A stretch of DNA of 64,000 bases from Adiantum capillus-veneris (lineage: Eukaryota > Streptophyta > Polypodiopsida > Polypodiales > Pteridaceae), in the NCBI GenBank assembly GCA_014529385.2, contig CM043958.1:83227025-83291024 (forward strand), read 5' to 3'. Every line of letters starts with the position of its first letter. Positions within the stretch are counted from its first letter, which is position 1. The notes under the pieces are model-generated. The model did not search any database. It was not told the origin of the DNA and was given only the letters and a program-made list of their open reading frames with translations. Below, piece by piece: positions 1 through 11,521 of the stretch. The position numbers and the translations under genes are program-made.

Positions 1-1057
1 TTTGGCGCCCCCACGGAGGATCTTCTTTGAGTACCTTCTGCTTCGAGCTTCGAGCTTCGAGATTGGGGATTACAAGTTACAGGTTGCAAGTTACAGGTTA
101 CAGGGACAGATACAGGTACAGGTGATTCACACAGGTACAGGTAGCTGGAGTACAGTGATATACTAGCAGTGATGTCACTTGTAGTTGTTGTGGGTATGCA
201 TCACTTGGCGCCTATTTGAGCGCATCGTCTGCTGGATTGTACGTTACTTGTGGAAACTGCCATTGTACGCATTTGTGGAGCCATACTTGGTTGTATTTGG
301 CAGTCCCAACCATTTCTGAGACTTGGTCTGGAAGATAGTCATTTCTGAGACTTGACTATACGCGATTTGCATTAGCCTTCGTGTGAGGGTCGATAGCGTG
401 AGGTTTTCATTGAGCTGGGGGATTCTCAAATGTGGAGATCCTTTCGGTGATACAGGTAGCTGGAGCACCCTTTTTGTGACCTCGCCATAGGCTATGTACT
501 AGTGATTCCTAATTGATGCTCGGGTTCTATTGTTGGCAGTTTGTGCATACATAGACAATCTATATTTTGGGTTCACACTGCTCTACTTCTGGGGAGACTC
601 TGCCAAAATTTTTCCAAGTTATGATGGCTGGTTTTTTGGTATTTTGAGCCATTTATGCTATTATGCTGCTGAAATTTGGGCACAAATTAGAGGATAAGTC
701 AGGTGTGCCTTCTTGGGAGCTTCATGGTTGGCTTTAATGGATGATCAAAATGGCCCTCAGTTCACTCCTTTTCATTTAACTCAAAGAATCCAGATTAATG
801 TTCATGTGTCCAGGAAGATCTTTTTCCAGCAGCGCATAGTCTTTATGTTTGGGCCAAGAAGATTGAGAGAGATCCTGGAATGTCCTTTGCCTGTTGTCAT
901 TCCGATGATTAACTATGAAAACTCATTTTATGTGCATGTGTTTGTCCTTATCTAAAGCTGAGCTCCATTGAAGTTTCTGGGGATTGGGTAGTGAAAAGTT
1001 TTGGGTTCTTGCACGTGTGTTCGAAGGGGTTCTCAAAGCATTATAACTTGGGTAGCC
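1..1057 (+). other. Primer-binding region and long 5' leader of the Tat-like element
   Basis: The first bases read TTTGGCGCCCCCAC, equivalent to TTTGGTGCCCCCAC just after the LTR end at 27325. This is therefore the tRNA primer-binding region; TGGCGCC resembles the start of tRNA-Asp-type sites used by related plant elements. Positions about 50-150 hold short GTTACAGG/ACAGGTAC direct repeats. About 1 kb of leader separates this site from gag. It contains an 80-codon open frame (713-955) that matches nothing I recognise. Confidence 0.6.
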
Positions 1058-1747
1058 ATGGCTTTCTCTTATCCCGAGTTTCATGGAAGAAGTGATGAAG
1101 ATGTGGAAGAATTTTTGGAAAAGATGGAGGTTGCCTGCATTAGCAACCAGATTCATGACCCTGCGCAGATGTTACGTCTTCTCCAAATTTGTTTGCAGAG
1201 TGATGCGCAAGTTTGGTCTAAAGCATTTGAAGAGGAGTTGCATGTGGCTGATCCACCTGTAAGGTTGAGTTGGGACAATCTATGGCATGGGTTGGAAGTG
1301 GAGTTTGTGAAGATAGAAGATCCTGACAAAGTGTGGCAAGAAGTACATGCTTTAGTGCAAAAGGAAGGTGAGCCAGTAGATGCGTGCATACGTAATTTCT
1401 CATTGGCATGGGAGCGGATGTGCAAGGACTTAACACCACAAGTACCCCCACCTGACATGATGAAGAAGGACAGGTTCTTGGCTGGTCTTTGGGAGAATAT
1501 ACGTTGGAGAGTGGAGCTAAAGAAGCCTAGGACATATGAAGATGCACTAGAGGTAGCAAGGAACAAACAGTGGAAGTTGAGGGAAATGAGCCATTTAGGG
1601 GTGGAGTCTTTGCCCATGAGGTCTGAATTTCAGCCTCTAGAGTCTTTACAGGTCGCATGTCAGGGGTTCATCATGAACCAGTGGTTCCTGTTACTACTCA
1701 GGTTATGCCAGCAGTGGTCACTACATCGATGCAAGATGATGGGCTAA
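1058..1747 (+). pseudogene. gag: gag, N-terminal part (frameshifted)
   Basis: This is the capsid-like part of the Ty3 Gag protein, which packages element RNA in cytoplasmic particles. The best start is ATG 1058, in a good plant context (gccATGGc) and followed by MAFSYPEFHGRSDEDVEEF, a typical opening of a retrotransposon gag domain. The body carries the usual helical pattern (VWSKAFEEE, SWDNLWHGLEVEF, YEDALEVA). The same frame is open further upstream to 1001. It runs out at 1747, while the rest of Gag, with the zinc knuckle, continues in another frame from about 1657. An indel in the 1657-1747 overlap is the simplest explanation, since capsid and knuckle normally share one frame; programmed frameshifting is possible but less likely. 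Confidence 0.75.
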
Positions 1748-2412
1748 GGCAAGACATGAGGAAAGTGGTAGATTTGATGAAGAATCTCAGCCTAAACATG
1801 CTAGGTCAAGTGGGAAATAATCGAGGTCGAGGGAGGTTTGCAAATCAGCCAGGAGGTGAAGAAAGGCCTAGGAATGGTGTTGGACAAAGCAATGGTAGGT
1901 TTTGGAGGCAGATGCCCACATGTTATAATTGTGGAGAGTTGGGTCACATCAGCCCGCAATGTGATAAGCCACCAAGGATGGGGGGAGACATGTATCCATT
2001 TCCAAGACAGGTGCTAACTAGGTCAAATGATTATGGCATCGAAATTAAGGGAGACGAAGGAACCAGTGGACTGACCCAGAAGGAAAAGGGAAAGTTAAAA
2101 GTGCTAAGTGTAGTCACCTTGGAGAAGGCATTAAAGCTAGAGGATACATTAGTGATGCCTATTGGGAAGAGGACGACAGAGGACAAGGAAGGAAGAAGTG
2201 CCCCAGGTCCTAGTAAGAAGAAGGGAAAGAGTCATGAAGGTGAGGATGTCAAGGCCAAGAGGAAAAGGAGAGCTCGTCGAAAGTTTCACGTTTCAGATTT
2301 TCCACTAGGGGATGGGCAATTAAGCTATGACTTGAAGGAGGATCTGACAAGCAGGAAGGCAGATGTTACTTTTGGGCAGCTTATAGAGATGGTGCCTAAG
2401 CTAAAGCGATAG
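1657..2412 (+). pseudogene. gag: gag, C-terminal part with CCHC zinc knuckle
   Basis: This is the nucleocapsid part of Gag. A perfect C-x2-C-x4-H-x4-C knuckle (CYNCGELGHISPQC) lies about 89 codons in, preceded by an Arg/Gly-rich stretch, as expected for RNA binding. The tail after the knuckle is very basic (KKKGKSHEGEDVKAKRKRRA). The frame ends with TAG at 2410, and the next codons (from 2413) continue in the same frame into the protease region. Gag and pol therefore appear to have been one frame, separated now by a single stop codon. Read-through of that TAG cannot be excluded, but the other stops downstream favour decay. Confidence 0.72.
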
Positions 2413-2421
2413 TGGAAGAGG

Positions 2422-4353
2422 ATGGTTAACCCAATGGAGAAAGAGCCAAAGAGAGGTTCAGTAAAGGTGTTGGCAATGGATGAGCTACCAGACATTTGTC
2501 CAATAGTAGATGTGTGGCATAAAAGGAAAAATTTGGGACAAGGTTATGTGGATGGCGGAGCCCAAATATGCGCCATAACACACTCATGCGTTGAGAAGAT
2601 GGGTCTCACAGTGGCTGGGGTGTCAGGTTTTCAGATCAGATTGGCAAACCATCAAAAAGTAAAATGCTTGGGTGTTGTAAAGAGCTTAGAAGTGGAGGCA
2701 TATGATGCAAAGGCAGTGGTTGATTTTCATGTGATGCCAGCAGGGTTGGGAGCATATCCTATTATACTGGGCAGACCATGGTTACGTGCAGTGGGAGCTG
2801 TTCAAGATTGGCGACATGGTACGATTAGCCTCTATGGAAAGACAGGTACCAATAAGCTTTATAATATGGACACAAGGAAACGATTAGAGGAGCTTTATGA
2901 AGATGAGGATGAGTCTAGTGATGAAGAATCTTCCACGGTGACAGATGAGGACAGTGATAGCACTACCAATAGTGATGAGGATGCTGATGTTGCATTTCTT
3001 TTGATGGACAAAGAAATCCAGGAGTTTGGTTTAGTTGCATTTGCGAATGAGGTTGAAGATGAAAGTGAAGGGCCTTATGAAGTGATTGAAGGGCTGATGC
3101 AAACCAAGGTTGAGTTTTCAAAGAAGCAGGATTTGATGACACAAATGATCAGTGGAGACCTCTCAGCTATGGAGAAGGATATATATTTGCACATGCTGGC
3201 TAGTTTTCCTGATTTGTTCATTACTTCATATGAAGAGATCAGAGGGTTCAAGGGCGAAGAGATGCATATAGAGCTGAAAGAAGGTGCTAAGCCAGTGCAG
3301 CAAAGGCTAAGAAGGATGGGTCAAGAGCAAATGGAAGCCTTGCAAGAAGAGGTGGACAAGTTGTTGAAGGCAGGGTTCATAGTCCCTGTGGAGACCACAG
3401 AATGGGTGAGTCCAGTTGTAGTCAGTCCAAAGAAGGATGGGAAGTGGAGAATTTGTGTAGATTTTAAACCCTTAAATGCAGCCACTAAGAAGAACCCATA
3501 TCCTCTTCCATTCATCGATCAGATCTTGGATTCAGTGGCAGGTTATGAGAGGTACAGTGTGTGTGATGGTTTTTCAGGCTATTTTCAATTGAAGATTGCT
3601 CTTAAAGACCGCACAAAGACCACTTTTATTACGCCATGGGGCTGCTATTCCTACACAGTATTGCCATTTGGGTTGTCAAATGGACCTTCCTTCTATCAAG
3701 AGAGAGAAAATTGGGTGTTGGAACCATTCATTGGTAGTTGTGTTAAAGCTTTTATGGATGACTTCTGTGTTTATAGCAGTAGGGTTGAACACCATGAGAA
3801 GCTGCAGATGGTATTGTCTCGATATGATGAATGTGGAGGACAACTAAATCCAAAGAAATGTCATCTAGCACAGCCAAGGGTGAAGTTATTGGGCCATATG
3901 GTGTCAGAAAATGGCATTGAGGCTGATCCAGAAAATGTTAAGTCTATTATTCTTCTTCCATCACCTACGAGTACGAAGCAATTGGCAACTTTTATACACA
4001 AAGTGAAGTACATGGCAAGGTTTATTCCATTGTCTTCTCAGATTCTTTATCCATTACAACAAGTGGCAAAGCATGATCCATTGCAATGGGATGACAACTG
4101 TGAAGAAGTGTTTCAAGAGGTGAAAGAGGTGTTAGGGGGGTTGTCAGCCATGCAGGCTCCTGATTGGGAGCAAGTGTTTTATGTAAATCCATCAGTAGGG
4201 GAGGATGCCATTGGAGCCATGCTATTGCAAAAGGGGAAGGGCAGCCATTATATGAGGCCAGTGTATTGTGGAAGCCATGTGAAGCTGGTAGCAGAGAGAA
4301 AATTCTCGGAAGTAGAGCTAGTGATGGCCAATGTAATATTTGCTTGTCGATGA
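2422..4353 (+). pseudogene. pol: pol: retropepsin, reverse transcriptase and first RNase H
   Basis: The N-terminal part is an aspartic protease with the active-site variant DGGA (VDGGAQICAI) and the closing motif ILGRPW. An acidic linker (DEDESSDEESS) leads to the reverse transcriptase: RICVDFKPLNA, the SGYFQLKIA motif, LPFGLSNGPSFYQ and the polymerase box FMDDF at about residue 450. The start of the first RNase H follows (GEDAIGAMLLQ, RPVYCGSHVKL, ERKFSEVEL). Its first catalytic Asp region reads YVNPSVG, suggesting an inactive copy, as is usual for this RNase H in Tat elements. TGA 4351 interrupts the frame inside this domain; coding similarity resumes at once in the same frame (HHYLLPRPF) and meets TAG 4414. 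Confidence 0.85.
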
Positions 4354-4434
4354 TTTCATCATTACTTGCTACCACGACCTTTTGTTTTCTTGACGAGTTA
4401 TGCCTTTTTGCCATAGTTAATTAATGGCACTAAC

Positions 4435-5346
4435 ATGTCAAAGGTGGTCAAGAAATGGGTAATTGAGCTGCAAGAATTTGAGTTCTCTTTTCTAGTGGAA
4501 GATAGTACAAAGGCTACCCTAGCTGATTTGTTGACCTACAAGGAGAATCCCCTTATTGTTAAGGAAGAGGTGGTGAGAAAGGTAGTTGAAGAAGTGCCAC
4601 AAATCAGCAATGCACATGTGTTGTTCTTTGATGGCTCATACAGAAAGAGCCATGATGCGGCTTCAGGGGGTATAGCACTTTATGATCCAGAGGGGAAGCT
4701 AGTATGCAAGAGAGGGTTCAAATTGGATGCTCATAGTAACAATGAGGCTGAATATGGTACTCTGGAAGCCGGATTACACATTTGTTTGAAGCATGGGGTT
4801 CGAAGGTTGAGCATAAAAGGTGATGCCTTGTTAGTGGTGAAGCAAGTGCTGGGTGTGTGGAAGAGCAAGAACACCTCATTGAAGGAAATGTGCTTCAGAA
4901 TTAAAGGCCTGTTAAAAAAGTTCGAAGCATGGAGCATCAGACACATTGAACGTGCTCTAAATGGAGAGGCACATGAAGCAGCTCAAGGCATGATTGGGGA
5001 GTTATTTGTGTTGAGGACCACTTTACCTCTTTATCATGGCCGGGAAAGTTTGGTTCAAGAAGAGGAGTTTTTGCTAACAGGAATCATTCCAAAGGAGATT
5101 CAGAAGTCTAAGAAGTATGGTTTTGTGCGTAGAGCATACAAGTACAAATTGATTGGTGATGTCTTATACATGAAAGGGGCTGATCTCGTGTTGAGACGTG
5201 TAGCTTGGCGAGAAGAGCTTTATAGAGTGTTGGAAGAGAATCATGAAGGCGCATGTGGTGGCCATTTTGCTCTAAAGATCACCTTGCATAAGATTTTGCA
5301 AGAGGGGTATGTATGGCCTAGTTTGCACAAGGATGTTCACCATTGA
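4435..5346 (+). pseudogene. pol: pol: end of first RNase H and second, archaeal-like RNase H
   Basis: The opening (KKWVIELQEFEF...LADLLTY) is the tail of the first RNase H. The second RNase H then begins: FFDGSYRKSHDAASGGIAL supplies the first catalytic Asp, NNEAEYGTLEAGL the Glu and IKGDALLVVKQV the second Asp. The usual last Asp (ADAL/ADSL in plant relatives) reads NGEAHEAAQ here, so it is absent or replaced by His. After this come the integrase N-terminal residues (HEGACGGHFALKIT...LHKDVHH), part of the His/Cys zinc-binding domain. TGA 5344 stops the frame just before the C-x2-C half of that zinc site, which is still readable downstream. Confidence 0.8.
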
Positions 5347-5385
5347 TGTAGGTCTTGCAATAGGTGTCAAGCATTTGGGAAGAGA

Positions 5386-5991
5386 GTGTTGAAGCCAGAG
5401 CTACGAAAAACCATTATGGCGTTTGATGTGTTTGAAAAGTGGGGGATTGATGCAATAGGCCCGTTACCTATCACAAGCAGGGGCAAAAGCTATATCTTGA
5501 CGGCAGTGGACTATCTCTCTAGATGGGCAGAGGCTATAGCAGTAAAACAGATCACTGCAAAGGATGTGGCAAAATTTGTGTATGATGAAATATGTTGCAA
5601 GTTTGGGGTGCCATTAGAGCTACTTTTAGATAAGGGGCCAGGATTTAGAGCTAAACTGCTAAACTTCTTATGCACAAAGATGAAGATTAGGCACCAGCAT
5701 ACCAATCCTTATTACCCGCAGTGTAATGGCTTAAATGAAAGATTCAATGGTGAGTTGGTACAAATTCTTTCTAAAGTGACAGAGCACCAAGGAAAGAATT
5801 GGGATTTGGAATTTCTTAGTGCATTATGGGCTTACCATACTTCGGTGAAGACAGGTATAGGGTTTACTCCATTTCATTTGGTGTATGGAAAGGAAGCACT
5901 ATTGCCTGTGGAGGTAGAGTTGTCTGCTGTCAAGATGTTAGAGAAGTTGCTTGGGCCGCCTAGTGATGCATTCAAAGAGAGGCTCTTGTAG
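5386..5991 (+). pseudogene. pol: pol: integrase catalytic core
   Basis: This is a DDE integrase core that would insert element cDNA into chromosomes. The first Asp is in WGIDAIGPLP, the second in LLLDKGPGFRAK (usually SDRGPGF) and the Glu in NGLNERFNG, at the normal spacing. All three catalytic residues are kept. GFTPFHLVYGKEALLPVE is the standard end of a Ty3 integrase core. The zinc-site cysteines (CRSCNRC) lie just upstream, at about 5347-5367, after TGA 5344. The frame ends at TAG 5989 and coding continues in the same frame. Confidence 0.85.
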
Positions 5992-6006
5992 TTACAAGAG
6001 GTCCAG

Positions 6007-6405
6007 TTGGATAGGATAAGCGCATTGGAGCATTATGGGCAGATGCAGGATAAGGCTTTGGCAAAGATAAATGAAAAGGTCAAAAGTAAGGGTCTCAAGA
6101 AACATGACTTGGTTTTGCGCTACAATAGTAAGCTGGACAACACCTTCCAAAAGAAGTTTCAAATTAAGTGGGAAGGTCCTTTCAAGGTAGTGGAGTGTTT
6201 TCCAAATGGCACATATCAGCTGGCTAACCTGGATGGTGTTCTACATAAGTCAAGGGTAAATGGATTGCGTCTTAAATTGTATCATGCTAGATTGATGATG
6301 GTGGAGCAAGATGAGCTATCTGTGGATCAAGCAGTGATCAAGGTTCTCATCAAGCATGTCTTGCAAACTTTTGACACTTTTAATGTTGAAGTTGCGCTTT
6401 CGTAA
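6007..6405 (+). pseudogene. pol: pol: integrase C-terminal domain
   Basis: The segment has the helical ALEHYGQMQDKALAKINEKV stretch followed by LKKHDLVLRYN, KFQIKWEGPFKVVE and GTYQLANLDG. This is the typical SH3-like integrase C-terminus of Ty3 elements. It ends at TAA 6403 without a chromodomain, consistent with a non-chromovirus such as Tat. The start is arbitrary: it simply follows TAG 5989 in the same frame. Confidence 0.75.
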
Positions 6406-7250
<845 letters not shown>

Positions 7251-7252
<2 letters not shown>

Positions 7253-7902
7253 ATGCATCAAAACAATACTTCTTGAGAACCCAACACTTGATGTTTCCCG
7301 CATTATACATGTTCTCAAATGCATAATATGCTCTCTTCTTTATGGAGTTGAAGTGTGGGGCGGGAGCATCTCAAAGTCTACTTGGAAAGAGTTTGAGAAT
7401 GTCCAAAAGCGTTTTCTCACAAACTTTCTCCAAGTGAAGATACAAACACCATATATGCTCCTACTTCTTGAGTCGGGATGTCTTCCAATTGAGGTTATGG
7501 GCATGGAAAGGGTTGTGGAGTACATTATAAAGATTCTTCAAAACCCCTCACATCGACTTCCTACAATTGCATGGGAAGCAAGCATAAAAGTTCAAAAGAT
7601 GCATATAAGCAAGATCTTGAGCACGGGATGGATGCAAGACATAAAGAAGTGGTTTGGGAGATGGGATGCATTACACTTGGTACATGATGCTTCGATTGAC
7701 TCCCAAGTGAATGAAGTTTTTCTACAATGCCAATGTATTACGGCTTGGGAGAAATCCGTTGGGTCACGCTTCACACATTACACCACCCATATTACCCCCA
7801 ACTACAAAACCATGTTCTTCATTGAAAGAGGAAACCGTACTCACAGTTACATGCTTGAGCCTATCCCCTTGATGATGTGCACTATCGTAGCCATTTGGCC
7901 TA
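7251..7902 (+). pseudogene. C-terminal remnant of a non-LTR retrotransposon ORF2
   Basis: The frame reads [17 protein letters not shown], then [30 protein letters not shown] and [10 protein letters not shown]. This resembles the region after the reverse transcriptase in plant LINE ORF2 proteins, where 'LLYG.EVWG' and 'Q..FL..LL..K' motifs recur. No RT core precedes it because the sequence upstream is microsatellite. The open frame continues without a break into the (AT) repeat upstream and into the truncated LTR downstream, so its first and last codons are fortuitous. At about 7902 homology to the LTR at 15062-15565 begins, marking the breakpoint. Confidence 0.5.
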
Positions 7903-8396
7903 GCTCACATTTCTATTGGTCCACCTCCAAAGCCATCCAATATAATTGAGTACACCTTGTGGGCATATGGGCTAGGGAGCTGACATGTGTCCCTCTTTCC
8001 CCTTGTGTACAAAGGAAGCTTGTGTGTGTATGTGGGTTTCTCTCTCATCCCCTACTCCTTGGGCGCGCCCCCTCCTTTGTAGGGCTTGAGAAAGACTTTT
8101 GGGACACACACAAAGCATCCAATTTCCCTAGGCTTTTGACCTATGGACACAACCTTTGAGTTTTCGAACCTTAGCATTTTGGAAGTCTTAATGGGCTGAA
8201 CCTTAGGGTCTTTTAAACCCATTGTTGCACATTGCTCTTTTGAAAATGGCTCCCCCCTTTGGATCCCTACTGTGGCTGGTCTGTTAGCTTAACCAATATT
8301 CTAGCTTTTTCTTCCCTAGCACTTCCCCATATTAAATGATCAGTTTAACATGAGAAAATCATTTATGAGAATTAGATATTGATTATTATGACATTA
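7903..8396 (-). repeat. Truncated 3' LTR of the chromovirus
   Basis: Homology with the full LTR starts near TTGGTCCACCTCC (7917, against 15077) and runs to TATTATGACATTA at 8396 (against 15565). Shared landmarks are the CACCTTGTGGGCATATGGG block and AAATGATCAGTTTAACATG. The remaining part of the LTR is absent, replaced on the left by the LINE remnant. Confidence 0.88.
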
Positions 8397-8917
8397 CCTC
8401 TCTCTTAAAATCATAGTCGTCCTTGACTATGGGGTAGAGAAGATAAAGCATATTCATTAGTCCTTTTTCCTAGTGGGTAGAGTATCCCTATGTTACCCTG
8501 CGACATTGTTCCAGAATGGATGACTAGTCCATTTGGTGCTTGAGAGTCTAAGCTACTGCAAGCATGTCTGCACATTAGTCCTATCAATCTTCCATAGTAG
8601 AGTGACAAGCTCTACTTGGTGTTTGGGAGACGTCGTCTCCGCAAACTTGATATAAGCATGCAAACTACTTTATTTTTGTGCACAATAAAGAAAAAGAGAG
8701 TCTTATAAGACAAAAACTTTGTTCATTTTTAACATTTGTACATTTGCTTACTCTTGGGAAGCATTGTAAGCATTGACAAGGTTTAGGTTATCCTTTAGTT
8801 GTATGCCTTGTATCCATCTAGCATCTTCAAAAGGATAATTCTTAAACTAATAAGATATCGTCGGATAGTCTTACCACCTCTTAGTACCTTGTCTTCATGT
8901 CGGAGAATGGATTCGGG
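8397..8917 (-). other. Poly-purine tract, 3' untranslated region and broken chromodomain
   Basis: The complement of 8397-8407 is AAGAGAGAGG, a short poly-purine tract directly next to the LTR. From about 8917 down to 8810 the minus strand still shows a chromodomain in broken form: PESILRHEDKVLRGGKT after an in-frame stop, then a shift of frame within the YLVKFKNYP-like core. The rest is untranslated and unremarkable. Confidence 0.55.
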
Positions 8918-9160
8918 CTACAACACCTCTTCTTGGTCCTCGATCTCCGGTGGGCCTTCAATAGTTGGTTCTTGAGGTGGCTCTCCTTTGTAAGGCTTTA
9001 GTAGTCTCACATGGAAAGCATTGTGTATGAGCCAATGGCTGGGCAACTTGAGTTGATAGTCCATCTCATTGATTAGCCTAAGAATTTGGAAGGGACCATA
9101 GTACCTTTTTGCTAACTTATCATAGTACTTTTGGTGTCCTGTAGGATTCTTGCCCATCAT
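8918..9160 (-). pseudogene. pol: pol: integrase C-terminal segment leading to the chromodomain
   Basis: KYYDKLAKRYYGPFQILRLIN, YQLKLPSHWLIHNAFHVRLLKPYKG and PPEIEDQEEVL form the standard chromovirus path from the integrase C-terminal domain into the chromodomain. The frame stops before the chromodomain (see 8397-8917). Upstream, between 9160 and 9428, the link to the integrase core is full of stops. Confidence 0.8.
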
Positions 9161-9427
9161 CGTGTGCCTTAGTCGAGCCTTGGGAAATTTGAGTAAGACC
9201 CAATCATTTTCTTTAAAGGCTTGGTTCTTCTATGCTTGTTAGTAGTAGCCTTTTGCCTTTGCTATAAGATAGAGATAGCATCCTTAATCTTTTGGAAAGA
9301 TTCTTGTAGGTCTCGGCTATACTCATCTGCAAAAAAGATCTTCCCGTGTACCTTAAGTAGTAGGGGACTTTTTGATCTTCCCTCAATTACCTCAAAAGGT
9401 GCTTTTCCCGTGGAGGTATGTATAGTG

Positions 9428-9949
9428 TTACTCCACTAAGGGTAAGTACTTCTCCCATTGGGATCTTTGATCTACTTCCATTACATAGGCTTTTAGTAGA
9501 TCGAGAATTGTTAGGTTAGCTATTTTACTTTGGCCATCCGTTTGCGGGTGATAGGCCGAAGAGAAGTTTAGCCTTGTGCCTAAATTCTCAAAGAGACCCT
9601 TCCAGAAATTACTGGTCATTCTAGGATCTCTATCCAACACTATGGACATTGGCAAGCCATGGTACTTGAAGATCTGTGAAATGGAGAGGGTTGCAATTTG
9701 ATGGGCTTTGATAGTCTTTTTGACAGGTATAAAATGAGCTTGTTTATTGAACCTGTATACTATCGTCCATATTCCCATATTCCCATGGATAGACTTAGGC
9801 AATCCAAAGATAAAATCCATGGATATGCTCTCCCATGGTGAATTAAGGATTAGCAAAGGTTGAAGCAATCCAGGTTGCTTCCCTCTATCAGACTTCATAT
9901 TTTGGCATACCACACATTTAGAAACATACTCTTGTATTTTTGCTTTCAT
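9428..9949 (-). pseudogene. pol: pol: integrase core, catalytic Glu replaced
   Basis: The Cys half of the zinc site is seen as CVVCQNMK. The first Asp lies in ISMDFIFGLP and the second in VLDRDPRMTSNFW. The third position reads DGQSKIANLTI, where relatives have DGQ(T/S)E, so Glu is replaced by Lys (codon complement at 9524-9526). The frame ends at 9428, shortly after the core (LPLVE then stop). Confidence 0.85.
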
Positions 9950-9991
9950 GGTAGGCCAATAGAAATATGTTTCAATCCCCTTTAGGGTAGA

Positions 9992-10884
9992 CTAAATCCC
10001 TCTATGCCCTGCATAAGGAGGAGCATGAGATTCATACATTACTTTCTCACGTAGTGAGCTAGTAACGCATAGTCTATTGCCATAGAGAAGATAACCATCT
10101 TGTAAAGTAAATGGTTCCTCTTTCTTCCCTAGTGCAAGGGCTGAAATCACATCTCTAAAATTGGGATCAATAGCATATTCATCTATCATAGAAGATAGAT
10201 CATCAGCAATGTGAGCAATATGAAAATGAAATTGAAAAAGAAAGTTTGCCCACCTCATTTGTTTGTCGGAGAGCTTGGTCTGCGTCATGAAGTACTTAAG
10301 ACTTTGGTGATCAGTTTGCACAATGAAAGGAGTCCCCAATAAATAGTGCTTCCATGAGTCTAAGGAATGTAGAATTGCGAGGAGTTCCTTTTCTTATATG
10401 CCTAGAGCTTGCTCAACATGGTCGAGCCTTTGACTTTCATAGCCTATGGCATGCCCTTCTTGGAGCAAAACAGCTCCAAGGCAATCACCACAAGCATCAC
10501 ACTGGACCTCAAATTGTTTCAAGAGATCCGGTGATGTAAGCACAGATTGAGAGATAAGATTTTCTTTAGGCTTTTCAAAAGCATTTTTCTCCTTGGCATA
10601 CCATGTCTACCTAATGTTTATCTTTGTTAGGTCATGTAATGGTCCTGCTATTAGTGAGAACTTTTCTATGAAGCGTCTATAGTATGCACACATACCTATA
10701 AAGCTTCTTAGTTCATGAAGATTCCTTGGTTTAGGCCATCCTTTTATTACCTCTAATTTTGATGGATACATTTGGATGCCATCTTGAGAGATAATGTGAT
10801 CTAAATACTGAATCTCTTGTAAGAAAAATTCACTTTTCTTTTGATTACATAAAGTTTATTCTCTCTTAGAACTTGAAATACTAC
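9992..10884 (-). pseudogene. pol: pol: RNase H and start of integrase, several breaks
   Basis: From 10884 down, the minus strand encodes the RT connection (YLDHIISQDG, ELRSFIGMCAYYRRFI) and then RNase H with FEVQCDACGDCLGAVLLQ, ELLAILHSLDSWKHYL and FIVQTDHQSLKYF. The later open part (10339-9992) runs through the RNase H end (MRWANFLFQFHFHIAHI) to the integrase His residues (HAPPYAGHRG). TAG codons and frame changes interrupt it at about 10356, 10600 and 10870. Confidence 0.75.
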
Positions 10885-11481
10885 CTAGACGTGTTGGTTG
10901 TGTTCGTCTAATGAATTAGAGTAGATGATGATATCATCAATAAAGACTCTAGTAAAGGTTTGTTGAGGCCTAAATAGCTTCTCCATCAAGCGGTTGAATG
11001 TGGTTGGTGCATTGATCAAGCCAAAAGGCATGACAATGTACTTGTAAAGACCAAACGTAGTGTGAAATGCGGTCTTTACAATGTCTTGATCAACTTTCCT
11101 TATTTGATGATAGCCACTTTTTAGGTCAATCCTACTGAAGTAGGTGGACCCTTGTAGCTTATCAAATAGGTCTTCTACCCATGGAACGAGAAACCTATTC
11201 TTGATAGTGATCCTATTTAGTGCTCTATAGTCGACACACATACAATATGTGCCGTCTTTATTTTGCACTAGTTGCACAGAAGAACAAAATGGAGATGAGC
11301 TAGGCCTAACCATGCCCTTATCAACTAACTCATGCACTTGCCGCATAATCTCCTCTTGTTGAGCTTGAGAAACTCTATAAGGAGGTTTGTTAGGCAGTGA
11401 ACTTCCTGGAAGAAGTTCAAGTTCATGGTCATCATTGCCTCGTTTAGGAGGTAGCTCAAGGGATGTCGTCAATAAAGACAT
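10885..11481 (-). pseudogene. pol: pol: reverse transcriptase palm and fingers
   Basis: This fragment carries PYRVSQAQQEEIMRQVHEL, MCVDYRALNRITIKN, the SRIDLKSGYHQI motif with the first catalytic Asp, MPFGLINAPTTFNRLM, and FIDDIIIYS as the polymerase box. All catalytic aspartates are kept. The ATG at the start is incidental, since the protein continues upstream toward the protease. Confidence 0.88.
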
Positions 11482-11521
11482 CTTGAAACCCCTTGAGAAA
11501 ATTGGATAAATCTAATTCCTT

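Larger units (their letters stand above)
1..6405 (+). mobile_element. Ty3/gypsy retrotransposon, Tat-like, internal region (5' LTR lies outside the window)
   Basis: The domain order on the plus strand is leader, gag with a CCHC knuckle, retropepsin, reverse transcriptase, a first RNase H, a second RNase H of the archaeal-like type, integrase and the integrase C-terminal domain. A second RNase H between RT and IN is characteristic of the Tat lineage. The window opens at the primer-binding region: positions 1-453 match 27331-27774, where the same family follows a complete LTR. No matching 3' LTR is found after 6405, so the 3' end is lost or diverged. From 1657 to 6405 one frame is kept, broken only by TAG 2410, TGA 4351, TAG 4414, TGA 5344 and TAG 5989, so this copy is not autonomous. 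The order and domains are clear; the lineage name is an inference. Confidence 0.88.

Noticed and set aside
1657-1747. Programmed frameshift within gag
   Set aside because: The break separates capsid from nucleocapsid, which normally share one frame, and no slippery heptamer with downstream structure could be identified.
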